Part shown: positions 1 through 8,352 of the stretch, piece after piece
Layout: each line of letters begins with the position of its first letter
Numbering within the stretch: the first letter of the stretch is position 1
From: Sphingomonadaceae bacterium
GTDB lineage: Bacteria > Pseudomonadota > Alphaproteobacteria > Sphingomonadales > Sphingomonadaceae
Assembly: GCA_014380205.1 (NCBI GenBank)
Contig: JACMKH010000045.1
Span: forward strand, 1-16,473
DNA length: 16,473 bases
Direction of reading: 5' to 3'
Notes under the pieces: generated by a model
What the model was told of the DNA's origin: nothing
What the model saw: only the letters and a program-made list of their open reading frames with translations
The model's database searches: none
Position numbers and translations under genes: made by a program

Positions 1-303
1 CAGCGCGAGGTCCGCCGCCGCCATGCCGAGCGCGCCGTCGGCCGCGAAGCCCACCGAACCGGGACAGTCGATCAGCGCGTAGCGGTCGCCCATGTAATCG
101 TAATGCATGAGGTTGAGCTCGGTCGAGCCGCCGCGCGCTCGCGCCTCGGGGCTCCCGTCGCCCACGCTCGTCCCGTTCGCCACGGATCCCTGCCGCCCGC
201 TCGCGCCGGCCGCGAAAAGAAGGGCCTCGGCGAGGCTGGTCTTGCCAGCGCCGCCGGGCCCCACCAGCGCGATGGTGCGCGCGCCTTGAACTCTGTCGGG
301 CAT
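1..303 (-). CDS. EF-G-like translational GTPase paralog, N-terminal part (gene runs off the left edge)
   Basis: The first 101 residues are visible, read from an ATG at 303 toward position 1 with no stop. The P-loop is GPGGAGKT (residues 15-22). A segment rich in Arg, Gly and Ser (RARGGSTELN, about 55-64) sits where canonical EF-G has its switch I RGITI motif. The G3 motif is DCPGSVGF (79-86), where canonical EF-G has DTPGHVDF, so the switch-II histidine is a serine. This fits a divergent EF-G-like protein rather than the main elongation factor FusA. A good Shine-Dalgarno, GAGGAG (310-315), lies 6 nt before the ATG, which supports the start. The gene is divergent from topA. GTP binding follows from the motifs; the cellular role is unknown. 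A less likely alternative is another TRAFAC-class GTPase, since the C-terminal domains are outside the window. Confidence 0.8.
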   Translation of the reverse strand, partial: MPDRVQGARTIALVGPGGAGKTSLAEALLFAAGASGRQGSVANGTSVGDGSPEARARGGSTELNLMHYDYMGDRYALIDCPGSVGFAADGALGMAAADLAL

Positions 304-380
304 GATTCTCTCCTCGCTCGATCGCCGCGCCTCGCGCGAGCGGGCCGCACCCACGGCCCGGGCGCAAGGAAGATGCCGCG

Positions 381-409
381 ACGATAGGCGAGCCCCGCGC
401 CATTCTCAA
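381..409 (-). promoter_or_regulatory. Probable sigma70-type promoter of the EF-G-like gene
   Basis: On the minus strand TTGAGA (409-404) is followed after exactly 17 nt by TATCGT (386-381). The hexamers match the housekeeping consensus at 5/6 and 4/6. A start near 374 would give a leader of about 70 nt before the ATG at 303. No transcript data support it. Confidence 0.45.
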
Positions 410-459
410 GCGCCCCGCCGCGCCGCGACCTGGACGGCGCGGATCCGCCTCCAAGCCGC

Positions 460-488
460 TTGACGCGCCCCAAACTCTCCGCATCCTC
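460..488 (+). promoter_or_regulatory. Possible topA promoter
   Basis: TTGACGC (460-466) matches the -35 consensus TTGACGS described for Caulobacter housekeeping promoters. It is followed after 14 nt by GCATCCTC (481-488), a poor match to the matching -10 (GCTANAWC). The spacing is right and the position suits topA, 42 nt before its ATG, but the -10 is weak. The rest of the 304-529 intergenic region shows only this element and the oppositely directed promoter. Confidence 0.3.
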
Positions 489-529
489 GCGCGCGAGAGA
501 ATGGGGTCCCGGGAAAGTTCAGGCAAAAC

Positions 530-3049
530 ATGCAGCTCGTCGTCGTCGAATCGCCCGCCAAGGCGAAAACCATCGAGAAATATCTGGGCGGCGATTTTCG
601 CGTCCTCGCCTCCTATGGGCATGTCCGCGACCTGCCGCCCAAGGACGGGTCGGTCGATCCCGACAATGGCTTCGCGATGCTATGGCAGCCCTATGGCGAC
701 CGCGCCAAGCAGATGAAGGCGATCGCCGATGAGGCGAAGAAGGCCGACCGGCTGATCCTCGCGACCGACCCCGACCGCGAGGGCGAGGCGATCAGCTGGC
801 ATGTCCAGGAGGTGCTGCGGGGCAAGAAGGCGCTGCCCGCCAAGGTGGACCGGGTGACATTCAACGCGATCACCAAGGGCGCGGTGACCGAGGCGATGGC
901 GCATCCGCGCGCGCTCGACGAGAATCTGATCGACGCCTACCGCGCCCGCCGCGCGCTCGACTATCTGGTGGGGTTCACGCTCTCGCCGGTGCTGTGGCGC
1001 AAGCTGCCCGGCGCCAAATCGGCGGGGCGGGTGCAATCGGTGGCGTTGAGGCTGGTGGTCGATCGCGAGCGCGAGATCGAGGCGTTCAAGGCCCAGGAAT
1101 ATTGGTCGGTCTTCGCGATCATGGAGCAGGGCGGGCAGGAGTTTACCGCTCGGCTCGTGCGCTGGCGCGGGGAGAAGATCGAGCGGCTCACGATCGGCGC
1201 CGAAGGTGACGCCATGGCGGCGAAGGCCGACGTCGAGGCGGGGCTGTTTCGCGTCGTTGCGGTCGAGACCAAGCCGCTTACGCGCAACCCGCCGCCGCCC
1301 TTCACCACCTCGACCCTGCAGCAAGAGGCCGCGCGCAAGCTCGGCTTCGCGGCGAGCCACACGATGCGCGTCGCGCAGGCGCTCTACGAGGACGGCGCGA
1401 TCACCTATATGCGCACCGACGGGGTGCAGATGGATGGATCGGCGATCTCGGCCGCGCGCGGGGCGATCGCGAAGCGCTACAGCGCGCATTATGTCCCCGA
1501 CCAGCCGCGCGTCTACACGACCAAGGCCAAGAACGCGCAGGAGGCGCACGAGGCTATCCGGCCGACGAGCTTCGATCGCGACAGCGCGGGAAGCGGCGAT
1601 CACGCAAGGCTTTACGAGCTGATCTTCAAGCGCGCGCTGGCGAGCCAGATGGCTTCCGCGAGGCTCGAGCGGACCACGGTCGAGCTCGAGGAGGGAACGG
1701 GGCGGACCGCGCTTCGAGCGACGGGGCAGGTGGTCAAGTTTCCGGGGTTCATGGCGCTTTACACCGAAGGGCGCGACGATTCGGAGGACGAGGATTCGAG
1801 GCTGCTGCCAGCCCTGTCCGAGGGTGACAGCCCGGCGAAGAAACGCGTTGAAGCCGAACAGCATTTCACCCAACCTCCGCCGCGCTATTCGGAGGCGAGC
1901 CTCGTCAAGAAGATGGAGGAGCTGGGGATCGGCCGGCCCTCGACCTATGCCTCGATCCTCCAGACGCTCAAGGACCGTGAATACGTCCGCACCGACAAGA
2001 ACCGTTTCCTCCCTGAGGAGAGTGGGCGTTTGGTGACAGCGTTCTTGGAGCGATTCTTCGCACGTTATGTGAGCTATGATTTTACCGCGGGGCTCGAGGA
2101 GGAACTCGACGACATTTCGGGCGGGCGCGCCGACTGGCAGGCGATTCTCGCCGCCTTCTGGCGCGACTTCAAGCCGATGACCGACGCGGTGATGGACCAG
2201 AAGCCCTCCGAAGTCACCGCCGAGCTCGACGCCTTCCTGGCACCGCTACTCTTCCCCGATCCGGGCGATGGCAGCGACCCGCGGCTCTGTCCCAAATGCG
2301 GGCAAGGGCGGCTCGCGCTGCGCGGGGGCAAGTTCGGGGCGTTCATCGCCTGCTCCAACTACCCCGAATGCAAATTCACGCGCCAGTTCGGCCAGGCCGG
2401 GGGCGCGACGGAAGGCGAGGGCGGCGACGAGACGCTGGGCGCCGATCCCGACACCGGCGACGAGATCGCGCTCCGCACCGGGCGATTCGGCCCATATATC
2501 CAGCGGGGGGAGGGCAAGGAGGCCAAACGCGCGTCGATTCCGAAGGATATCGACCAATCCTCGCTTAATCTCGAAATGGCGCTCAGACTGCTCACGCTGC
2601 CGCGCACGGTGGGCGAACATCCAGAGACCGGGCTCCCGATCACCGCGAGCATCGGGCGCTACGGGCCATATCTGCTCCACGATGGCAAATACGCGCGGCT
2701 TGCCAGCACGGCCGAGGTGTTCGAGACCGGCATGAACGCGGCGGTCGTCAAGCTCGCCGAGGCGGCGGCGGGCGGGGGGCGCAAGCGCGGCGGCCAGGAG
2801 CCCCTCAAAGTGCTCGGCGCGCACCCCCGCACCGAGGCCGAGATTCGGCTGATGGAGGGGCGATACGGCGCCTATGTCACCGACGGCACGACCAACGCGA
2901 CCTTGCCCAAGACGATCGACAAGGACATGCTGACACTTGAGGAGGCCGCGCAGCTGATCGATGAGAGGGCGGCCAAGGGGCCGGCCGTAAAAAAGGGGCG
3001 GAAGGCAGCCGCCAAGAGAAAGGCTCCGGCAACGAAGGCCCTATCATAG
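530..3049 (+). CDS. topA: DNA topoisomerase I (type IA, omega protein)
   Basis: Type IA topoisomerase of 839 residues that relaxes negative supercoils by cutting one strand through a 5'-phosphotyrosine. The N-terminal Toprim domain carries E7 in VVVESPAKAKTI and the metal-binding acidic set D80, D82 and E84 in ATDPDREGE. The active-site tyrosine is Y293 in ITYMRTDG. A C4 zinc finger follows (C587, C590, C608, C614). Next come C-terminal topoisomerase repeats of the form GRFGPYI, GRYGPYL and GRYGAYV, and a lysine-rich tail (KKGRKAAAKRK) of the kind that grips DNA. Length and domain order are normal for alphaproteobacteria. The ATG at 530 is right at the conserved N-terminus; its Shine-Dalgarno is weak. 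The gene is divergent from the EF-G-like gene and converges on the MAPEG gene 27 bp downstream. Confidence 0.98.
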   Translation: MQLVVVESPAKAKTIEKYLGGDFRVLASYGHVRDLPPKDGSVDPDNGFAMLWQPYGDRAKQMKAIADEAKKADRLILATDPDREGEAISWHVQEVLRGKKALPAKVDRVTFNAITKGAVTEAMAHPRALDENLIDAYRARRALDYLVGFTLSPVLWRKLPGAKSAGRVQSVALRLVVDREREIEAFKAQEYWSVFAIMEQGGQEFTARLVRWRGEKIERLTIGAEGDAMAAKADVEAGLFRVVAVETKPLTRNPPPPFTTSTLQQEAARKLGFAASHTMRVAQALYEDGAITYMRTDGVQMDGSAISAARGAIAKRYSAHYVPDQPRVYTTKAKNAQEAHEAIRPTSFDRDSAGSGDHARLYELIFKRALASQMASARLERTTVELEEGTGRTALRATGQVVKFPGFMALYTEGRDDSEDEDSRLLPALSEGDSPAKKRVEAEQHFTQPPPRYSEASLVKKMEELGIGRPSTYASILQTLKDREYVRTDKNRFLPEESGRLVTAFLERFFARYVSYDFTAGLEEELDDISGGRADWQAILAAFWRDFKPMTDAVMDQKPSEVTAELDAFLAPLLFPDPGDGSDPRLCPKCGQGRLALRGGKFGAFIACSNYPECKFTRQFGQAGGATEGEGGDETLGADPDTGDEIALRTGRFGPYIQRGEGKEAKRASIPKDIDQSSLNLEMALRLLTLPRTVGEHPETGLPITASIGRYGPYLLHDGKYARLASTAEVFETGMNAAVVKLAEAAAGGGRKRGGQEPLKVLGAHPRTEAEIRLMEGRYGAYVTDGTTNATLPKTIDKDMLTLEEAAQLIDERAAKGPAVKKGRKAAAKRKAPATKALS

Positions 3050-3076
3050 CTGCCGCTGTCGCGGACAAGCACCTGA

Positions 3077-3478
3077 TCAGACGTTCGCCGTCAACATCCA
3101 CCCCGTCCACACGATCAGCGCTCCCAACACCAGCCAGGTCAGGATCACGCCGAGCGAGCGGGTGAGGGGAGGCCCGCCTTCCTTCGGGTTGTAGAGCCCG
3201 TGAATGTGGAGGAGGCGGGCGAGGAGGAAAGCGCCGGCGAGCGCGACCAGGGCCCAGTGGTGCGCGCGGCTCAGCTCGAGCAGGCCGATCAGGATGATGA
3301 CGATCGGCGCGTGCTCGGCGAGATTGGCGTGGGCGCGGCTCGCGCTGGTCAGGCGCGCGTCGTCGGCGAGGCCGTGCGCGACGCGCAGGCGCATGCGGTG
3401 GCGCACGGTGTCGATCGCGAGCAGCAGCAGGAGCAGCGCGAGCGCGGCGGCGGTGGCGGCGGTGACGGGCAGGGTCAT
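3077..3478 (-). CDS. MAPEG-family integral membrane protein
   Basis: A 133-residue protein with four predicted membrane helices (about residues 2-22, 54-72, 76-94 and 108-130). Its central motif RAHANLAEHAPIVI followed by LARLLHIHGLY is typical of MAPEG proteins, the family that includes microsomal glutathione transferases. In bacteria the activity of this subgroup is mostly undefined, so a glutathione-dependent enzyme role is only a family-based guess. It lies 103 bp downstream of the MoeB/ThiF-like gene on the same strand and could be read from the same transcript, but the gap carries a dispersed repeat. It converges with topA, with no clear terminator in the 27 bp between the two stop codons. 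Confidence 0.85.
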   Translation of the reverse strand: MTLPVTAATAAALALLLLLLAIDTVRHRMRLRVAHGLADDARLTSASRAHANLAEHAPIVIILIGLLELSRAHHWALVALAGAFLLARLLHIHGLYNPKEGGPPLTRSLGVILTWLVLGALIVWTGWMLTANV

Positions 3479-3526
3479 GGCGGTGTCCCCCTTTTCGCTC
3501 GAAAGGCCTTCCTGCGGAAGAACGGC

Positions 3527-3553
3527 CCCTTCGACAGGCTCAGGATGAGCGGA
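3527..3553 (+). repeat. Dispersed short repeat, copy A (intergenic)
   Basis: A 27-nt element beginning CCCTTCGACAGG that matches a second copy at 5497-5523 at 24 of 27 positions. It contains the small dyad GCTCA-GGA-TGAGC. This copy lies in the 103-bp gap between the MoeB/ThiF-like gene and the MAPEG gene. From general familiarity, elements with this core are very common in sphingomonad genomes (they read FDRLRxSG in one frame); I could not check the count here. Confidence 0.8.
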
Positions 3554-3581
3554 ATCGGGTTAGTGCCTCGCTTTCCGGGGA

Positions 3582-4346
3582 TCAACCCGACTCCCCGGCG
3601 CAGCCGCGGCAGGCGGGGTCCTTGGCGATCGTGAGGGTGCGCATGCGGGGGGCGAGACCGTCGAAGATGTGGAGCCTACCTGCCTGGTCGGGGCCGAATC
3701 CAACGATCTCGCGGATCGCCTCGAGCGCGGCCCAGCAGCCCGCGAGCCCGCTCGCCGCGCCTAGCACGCCGAGCTCGGCGCAGCTGTCGCAATCCTCGGC
3801 GTCGAACGCGTCGCCCACAAAGCAGCGGTAGCAGGGCTTGCCCCCCTCCCAGCCGCGAAACAGGCCGATCTGGACCTGGAACTGCCCGATCGCGGCTGAG
3901 ACGAGCGGGATGCGCGCGGCGGTGCACTGGTCCGAGACGGCGAGCCGCGTCGCGAAATTGTCGCTGCCGTCGAGGACGAGATCGGCGCCCGCGAGCAGCT
4001 GCGCCGCGTTGGCCGTGTCGAGTCGTTCGGCCACGGCCTCGAAGGCCACGTCCGGGTTGAGCCGCCCGACGGCCTCGCCCGCGACTCCTGCCTTGCCGCG
4101 CCCGACATCCGCCGTCCCGAACAGCGTCTGGCGTTGGAGATTGTCGAGCGAGACGCGATCGTCGTCGATCACGCGCAGCGCCCCGACGCCGGCGGCGGCG
4201 AGATACTGGATCGCGGGCGAGCCGATGCCCCCCGCCCCGATCACCGCGACGCGCGCGTTGAGCAGCCGCATCTGCCCCTCGCCGCCGATCTCCTTGAGGA
4301 CGATGTGGCGCGCGTAGCGATCGAGCTGGCCGTCGGTGAGGCTCAC
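3582..4346 (-). CDS. MoeB/ThiF/HesA-family E1-like adenylyltransferase
   Basis: A 254-residue E1-like enzyme that would adenylate the C-terminal glycine of a ubiquitin-like sulfur carrier such as MoaD or ThiS. Visible features are the nucleotide loop GAGGIGS (37-43), [14 protein letters not shown] (60-73), K85, and DGSDNF (126-131) with D129. There is a structural zinc site of two pairs, CYRC (C172/C175) and CRGC (C246/C249), and the candidate catalytic C189 in [10 protein letters not shown]. There is no rhodanese domain. The start is GTG (4346-4344), overlapping the dut stop in a GTGA arrangement, so translation is probably coupled. No sulfur-carrier gene is nearby, so molybdopterin and thiamine roles cannot be told apart from the sequence. 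Confidence 0.88.
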   Translation of the reverse strand: MSLTDGQLDRYARHIVLKEIGGEGQMRLLNARVAVIGAGGIGSPAIQYLAAAGVGALRVIDDDRVSLDNLQRQTLFGTADVGRGKAGVAGEAVGRLNPDVAFEAVAERLDTANAAQLLAGADLVLDGSDNFATRLAVSDQCTAARIPLVSAAIGQFQVQIGLFRGWEGGKPCYRCFVGDAFDAEDCDSCAELGVLGAASGLAGCWAALEAIREIVGFGPDQAGRLHIFDGLAPRMRTLTIAKDPACRGCAGESG

Positions 4347-4780
4347 TGTCCCGTCGAGCCGAACCCGCCTTGGCCCCGCCCCGTCTCGTCGAGCGCCTCG
4401 ACCTCGGCGAAGCGCGCGCGCGTCACGGGCGCGGGGACGAGCTGGGCGATGCGCTCGCCGCGCGCCGCGCTGAACGCCTCGTCGCTCAGATTGGCGAGGA
4501 TCACCTTGACCTCGCCGCGATAGTCGCTGTCGATCGTACCGGGGGTATTGAGGCAGGTGACGCCGTGCCTGAGCGCGAGGCCCGAGCGGGGGCGGACCTG
4601 GATTTCATAGCCCGCCGGGATCGCGACCGCGAAGCCCGTGGGGATCGCGGCGCGCGCCCCCGGTGCGAGGCTGAAATCCTCGGCGGCGACGACATCCATT
4701 CCCGCCGCGCCGAGGCTGGCGTAACTGGGTGCGGGCAATCCTTCCCCGTGGGGCAGGCGCAGCAGCGCGATCTCGATCAT
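4343..4780 (-). CDS. dut: Deoxyuridine 5'-triphosphate nucleotidohydrolase (dUTPase)
   Basis: Homotrimeric dUTPase of 145 residues; it hydrolyses dUTP to dUMP and pyrophosphate, keeping uracil out of DNA and supplying dTMP synthesis. All five family motifs are present in order: AGMDV (26-30), RPRSGLAL (63-70), [13 protein letters not shown] (78-90) with the catalytic aspartate D84, RGERIAQLV (107-115), and the C-terminal [11 protein letters not shown] (134-144) that closes over the active site. The ATG at 4780 overlaps the coaBC stop (ATGA) and the stop overlaps the next gene's GTG (GTGA). The gene is therefore tightly embedded in the operon and probably translationally coupled on both sides. 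Confidence 0.97.
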   Translation of the reverse strand: MIEIALLRLPHGEGLPAPSYASLGAAGMDVVAAEDFSLAPGARAAIPTGFAVAIPAGYEIQVRPRSGLALRHGVTCLNTPGTIDSDYRGEVKVILANLSDEAFSAARGERIAQLVPAPVTRARFAEVEALDETGRGQGGFGSTGQ

Positions 4781-6060
4781 GGTCGCGCGGCGCGCGCCAT
4801 GAGCGCGCGCGCGATGCGGTCGGCGAGCTTGCGCGCGACTACGATCTTAGGCTGCTCCTCCCAGCTCTCGACGCCCTCGGCGGAGACCAGGTGAACAGTG
4901 TTGGCGTCGCCCCCCATCACGTCGCCCGAGACGTCGTTGGCGACGATCCAGTCGCAGCCCTTGCGCGCGAGCTTCGCCCGGGCGTGGGCGATTACGTCGC
5001 AAGTTTCGGCCGCGAAGCCGACGAGTAGGGCAGGGCGCTGCGGGCTCGCGGCGAGGCTAGCGAGAATGTCAGGGTTCTCGACCAGCGCGAGCGCCGGCGG
5101 GCCGCGGTCGCCCTTCTTGATCTTGGCTGGCGCCGCCTCGGCGCGCCAGTCGGCAACCGCGGCCACGAGAATCGCGGCGTCGGCAGGAAGCGCGGCATCG
5201 ACCGCCTCGGCCATCTCGCGCGCGGTCTCAACATCGACGCGTGTCACTCCGGGCGGAGTGTGGAGCGACACCGGCCCCGCGACCAGCGTCACTCGCGCGC
5301 CGAGCGCGGCGAGCGCCTCGGCGATCGCGAAGCCCTGGCGGCCCGAGGACCGGTTGGCGAGATAGCGCACCGGGTCGATCGGCTCGTACGTGGGGCCGGC
5401 GGTGACGATGATGTGCTTGCCGGGAAGCGACTGGAGCGGGCGGGCGAATTGGCGCGTGGCGCTGACCTGCTTGGCAAGGCTTGGGCCTTCCGCTCGCCCT
5501 TCGACAGGCTCAGAGTGAGTGGAAGGAAGATGGCGGTGAATCTCCGCCAGGATCGCCTCCGGCTCGGGGAGCCGTCCCGCGCCGAACTCGCCGCACGCCA
5601 TCTCGCCCTCGTCGGGCTCCATCACCACCACGCCGTCGCCGCGCAGCCGCTCGACGTTGCGCCGCGTCGCTGCATGCTCCCACATCCGCACGTTCATCGC
5701 GGGGACGGCGAGCACGGGCTTGTCGGTCGCGAGCAGCAGCGTGGTCGCGAGATCGTCGGCGATCCCCGCCGCCATTTTGGCGAGCAGATCGGCGGTCGCG
5801 GGGCAGACGACGACGAGATCGACCTCGCGCGAGAGCTGGATGTGCCCCATCTCGGTCTCGTCCGTGAGATCGAACAGGCTCGTGAACACGCGATTCTCCG
5901 AGAGCGCCGCGAGCGTCATCGGCGTGACGAACTCCCTGCCCCCCTCGGTGACCACGCAGCGCACGCCCATCCCCGCCTTGCGGATCAGCCGGACGAGCTC
6001 GCACGCCTTGTACGCCGCGATCCCGCCGCCGACGATGAGGAGGATGCGCGAGTAGATCAT
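4777..6060 (-). CDS. coaBC: Bifunctional phosphopantothenoylcysteine decarboxylase / phosphopantothenate-cysteine ligase
   Basis: Fused CoaC-CoaB enzyme (427 residues) for two steps of coenzyme A synthesis: joining cysteine to 4'-phosphopantothenate, then FMN-dependent decarboxylation. The CoaC half has H73 in [15 protein letters not shown] (120-123) and the conserved cysteine C156 in [14 protein letters not shown]. The CoaB half begins near residue 215 with [18 protein letters not shown], then N236 in LANRSSG and the lysine cluster KIKK (313-316). The linker between halves (about 179-213) is unusually long. Its residues 180-188 (STHSEPVEG) are encoded exactly by a dispersed 27-nt repeat, so a mobile repeat appears to have entered in frame without breaking either domain. 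The ATG lies 4 nt after the ubiB stop; the stop overlaps dut. Confidence 0.97.
   Translation of the reverse strand: MIYSRILLIVGGGIAAYKACELVRLIRKAGMGVRCVVTEGGREFVTPMTLAALSENRVFTSLFDLTDETEMGHIQLSREVDLVVVCPATADLLAKMAAGIADDLATTLLLATDKPVLAVPAMNVRMWEHAATRRNVERLRGDGVVVMEPDEGEMACGEFGAGRLPEPEAILAEIHRHLPSTHSEPVEGRAEGPSLAKQVSATRQFARPLQSLPGKHIIVTAGPTYEPIDPVRYLANRSSGRQGFAIAEALAALGARVTLVAGPVSLHTPPGVTRVDVETAREMAEAVDAALPADAAILVAAVADWRAEAAPAKIKKGDRGPPALALVENPDILASLAASPQRPALLVGFAAETCDVIAHARAKLARKGCDWIVANDVSGDVMGGDANTVHLVSAEGVESWEEQPKIVVARKLADRIARALMARAARP
5497..5523 (+). repeat. Dispersed short repeat, copy B (inside the coaBC linker)
   Basis: A 27-nt element matching copy A at 3527-3553 in 24 of 27 positions, in the same + strand orientation. 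Its dyad is GCTCA-GAG-TGAGT, with one G-T closing pair. On the minus strand it occupies codons 180-188 of coaBC precisely in phase and is read as STHSEPVEG, with no stop. Confidence 0.85.
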
Positions 6061-6064
6061 GTCA

Positions 6065-7597
6065 TCAGCTTAGAAGCCAAATGACCCCGCCGCCAGACGC
6101 CGCCGCGAGCAGCGCGACGATCGCATAGCGCCAGCCGCCGCCGACGCGCACGACCTGGATCTCCCGCAGCGGCGGCGGCGGGGGCGCGGCGCCCGGGGCA
6201 GGGAAATGGGTTTCGATGCGGCGGAGGAGGGTGGGTAAGCGCGCCAGCGTGTCGAGGTTGGTGCGTATTCGATCCGCCAGCGCGGCCTCAGGCCCCAGCT
6301 CGCCGCGCAGCCATTCGCGCACATAGGGTTCGGCGGTCTCCCACATGTTGATGTCGGGATCGAGGCTGGTGGCGACACCCTCGACCATCACCATGGTCTT
6401 CTGGAGCAGCAGCAGATGCGGCTGGGTCGGCATGTCGAAATCGCGCGTGATCGCGAACAGCGAATCGAGCATGTGCCCGACCGAAATTTCTTTGACCGGC
6501 AGCCCGCGCATTGGCTCGCCGACCGCGCGCAACGCCGTCGCGAACTCGGCGACATTGTGGTGCGCGGGCACATATTGCGCTTCGAAATGAATCTCGGCGA
6601 CGCGCCGATAATCGCCGACGATGAGGCCGTAGAGGATCTCGGCCAGCCAGACGCGCGCCTGGCGGTCGATCCGCCCCATGATGCCGAAGTCGATCGCGGC
6701 GATGCGGCCATCGGGGAGCGCGAACAGATTGCCCTGGTGGAGATCGGCGTGGAAGAATCCCTCCGAGATCGCCTGGCGGAGGAAGGCGCGGACGAGCAGC
6801 GCGGCGAGCGCGGCCGGGTCGTGGCCCCCCGCGATCAGCGCCTTACGGTCTGAGAGCTTGATGCCGTCGATCCATTCGAGCGTGAGCACGCGCCCAGCGG
6901 TGCGCGGCCAGTCGATCGCGGGGACGACGAAGCCCGGCTCGGCGGCCATCCCCTCGGCGAGCTCGGAGGCCGAGGCAGCCTCGCGACGCAGATCGAGCTC
7001 GCGCGCGGTCCAGCGCTTGAAGGTCTCGACGACGAGGCGGGGCCTGAGGCGCGCGAGCTCGCCGCCCATCGCCTCGACCTGCGCGGCGGCCCATTCATAA
7101 GTCTCGATCGCCGCGGCGAACTCGCGCTCGATGCCGGGGCGGAGCACCTTCACGGCTACCGCGCGCCCGTCGCTGGTCACCGCGCGGTGGACCTGCGCGA
7201 TCGACGCCGCGGCGACCGCCTCCGGCTCGATCGACGCGAACAGCGCGTCGAGCGGCTTTTCGAACGAGGCGGCGAGGACGGGCTCGATCCGCGCGAAGGG
7301 GACCGGCGGGAGCGCGTCCTGGAGGCGGAGCAGATCGGCGGCGGCATGCTCGCCGACGAGATCGGGGCGGGTCGCGAGCGTCTGGCCAAACTTGATCGCG
7401 GCGGGTCCGATCGCCTCGAACGCGTCGGCGTAGGCGGGCCGCTTGGGTACGCGCGCACCGAAGCGCGCGAGTCGCGCGAGACGGCGGACGGGAGCAGGGG
7501 TCAGCGGATCGCGCTCGATCCCGCGGAGCGCGCCGTGCCGCGCGAGGATGCGGCCCCAGCGGAGCAGGCGGAAGAGATGGCGGGCGGGTGAAGTCAT
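6065..7597 (-). CDS. ubiB: UbiB/ABC1 (ADCK) family protein for ubiquinone synthesis
   Basis: Atypical kinase-like protein of 510 residues needed for aerobic ubiquinone synthesis in proteobacteria; UbiB/COQ8 proteins act as ATPases on membrane-bound precursors rather than as ordinary protein kinases. Family marks are KFGQ (the KxGQ motif, 69-72), the alanine-rich loop AAASIAQVH (129-137) that replaces the glycine-rich loop, K150 in AVKV, HADLHQGN (283-290) with D285, and DFG (303-305). After a proline-rich segment (PGAAPPPPP) the C-terminus is hydrophobic (WRYAIVALLAAASGGGVIWLL) and probably anchors the protein in the inner membrane. It lies 16 nt after ubiE and 4 nt before coaBC, so it is almost certainly cotranscribed with both. 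Confidence 0.96.
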   Translation of the reverse strand: MTSPARHLFRLLRWGRILARHGALRGIERDPLTPAPVRRLARLARFGARVPKRPAYADAFEAIGPAAIKFGQTLATRPDLVGEHAAADLLRLQDALPPVPFARIEPVLAASFEKPLDALFASIEPEAVAAASIAQVHRAVTSDGRAVAVKVLRPGIEREFAAAIETYEWAAAQVEAMGGELARLRPRLVVETFKRWTARELDLRREAASASELAEGMAAEPGFVVPAIDWPRTAGRVLTLEWIDGIKLSDRKALIAGGHDPAALAALLVRAFLRQAISEGFFHADLHQGNLFALPDGRIAAIDFGIMGRIDRQARVWLAEILYGLIVGDYRRVAEIHFEAQYVPAHHNVAEFATALRAVGEPMRGLPVKEISVGHMLDSLFAITRDFDMPTQPHLLLLQKTMVMVEGVATSLDPDINMWETAEPYVREWLRGELGPEAALADRIRTNLDTLARLPTLLRRIETHFPAPGAAPPPPPLREIQVVRVGGGWRYAIVALLAAASGGGVIWLLS

Positions 7598-7613
7598 CCG
7601 CGGGTGGCCATCC

Positions 7614-8345
7614 TCAAATCTTCCACCCGCTGTGGATCGCGACCAGCCCGCCGAGGATCGGCTCGGCCGCCGTTCGCAGGAACCCCGTCTCGCCGATCAT
7701 CGCCTTGAACTCGGCCATGTCGGGAAAGCGGCGGATCGACTCGACGAGATAGCGGTAGCTATGCTCGTCGCGCGCGAGCACCCTGCCGAGCTTGGGCACC
7801 AGATGATGCGAATAGGCTTCGTAGGCATCCGCGAAGCCCGGCCAGAGCGTTGTCGAGAATTCGAGGCAGAAGAAGCGGCCGCCGCGCCTCAGCACGCGGT
7901 GCGCCTCGCGCAGCGCCTGCTCGATGTGTGTGACGTTCCTTATGCCGAAGGCGATCGTGTAGGCGTCGAAGCTCTTGTCGGCGAAGCTCAGCGCCTCGGC
8001 GTTCTGCTCGGCCCAGGCGAGCCCGGCGATGCGCTTGCGCGCCGCGCGCGCCATGCCGACCTCGAGCATCGCGGGATTGATGTCGGCGACGGTGACGGTG
8101 GCGCCCGATCGCGCGAGGCGGAAGGCGATGTCGCCCGTGCCCCCCGCCATGTCGAGGATGTCCTCGCCCTTGCGCGGCCGCACGCGGCGCACGAAACGGT
8201 CCTTCCAGAGCCGATGCATCCCGCCCGACATCGCGTCGTTCATCAGGTCATAGCGCGAGGCGACGCTGCCGAACACCTCGCCGACGCGCCGCGTCTTCTC
8301 GGCGGGACTGACATTCTCATGGCCGAAGGGGACTTGCTCGCTCAT
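7614..8345 (-). CDS. ubiE: Ubiquinone/menaquinone C-methyltransferase UbiE
   Basis: A 243-residue class I SAM-dependent methyltransferase that methylates the ring carbon of the demethyl-quinone precursor in ubiquinone synthesis. It contains the UbiE signature YDLMND (32-37), the SAM-binding motif DMAGGTGD (65-72), DINPAML (88-94), FGIRNVT (133-139) and the RGGRFFCLEFS segment. It ends in the family-typical ...HSGWKI. It is the first gene of the minus-strand operon leading into ubiB, which acts in the same pathway. The ATG at 8345 has no Shine-Dalgarno and lies right at the predicted transcription start, so the message may be leaderless. It is divergent from mutM across 56 bp. Confidence 0.97.
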   Translation of the reverse strand: MSEQVPFGHENVSPAEKTRRVGEVFGSVASRYDLMNDAMSGGMHRLWKDRFVRRVRPRKGEDILDMAGGTGDIAFRLARSGATVTVADINPAMLEVGMARAARKRIAGLAWAEQNAEALSFADKSFDAYTIAFGIRNVTHIEQALREAHRVLRRGGRFFCLEFSTTLWPGFADAYEAYSHHLVPKLGRVLARDEHSYRYLVESIRRFPDMAEFKAMIGETGFLRTAAEPILGGLVAIHSGWKI

Positions 8346-8352
8346 CGCGACG

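Noticed and set aside
103..387. Plus-strand frames over 103-387 opposite the EF-G-like gene
   Set aside because: They are antisense to the GTPase coding region with no motif or ribosome site.
3050..3076. Terminator between topA and the MAPEG gene
   Set aside because: Only a 4-bp CCGC/GCGG stem with no T-tract on either strand.
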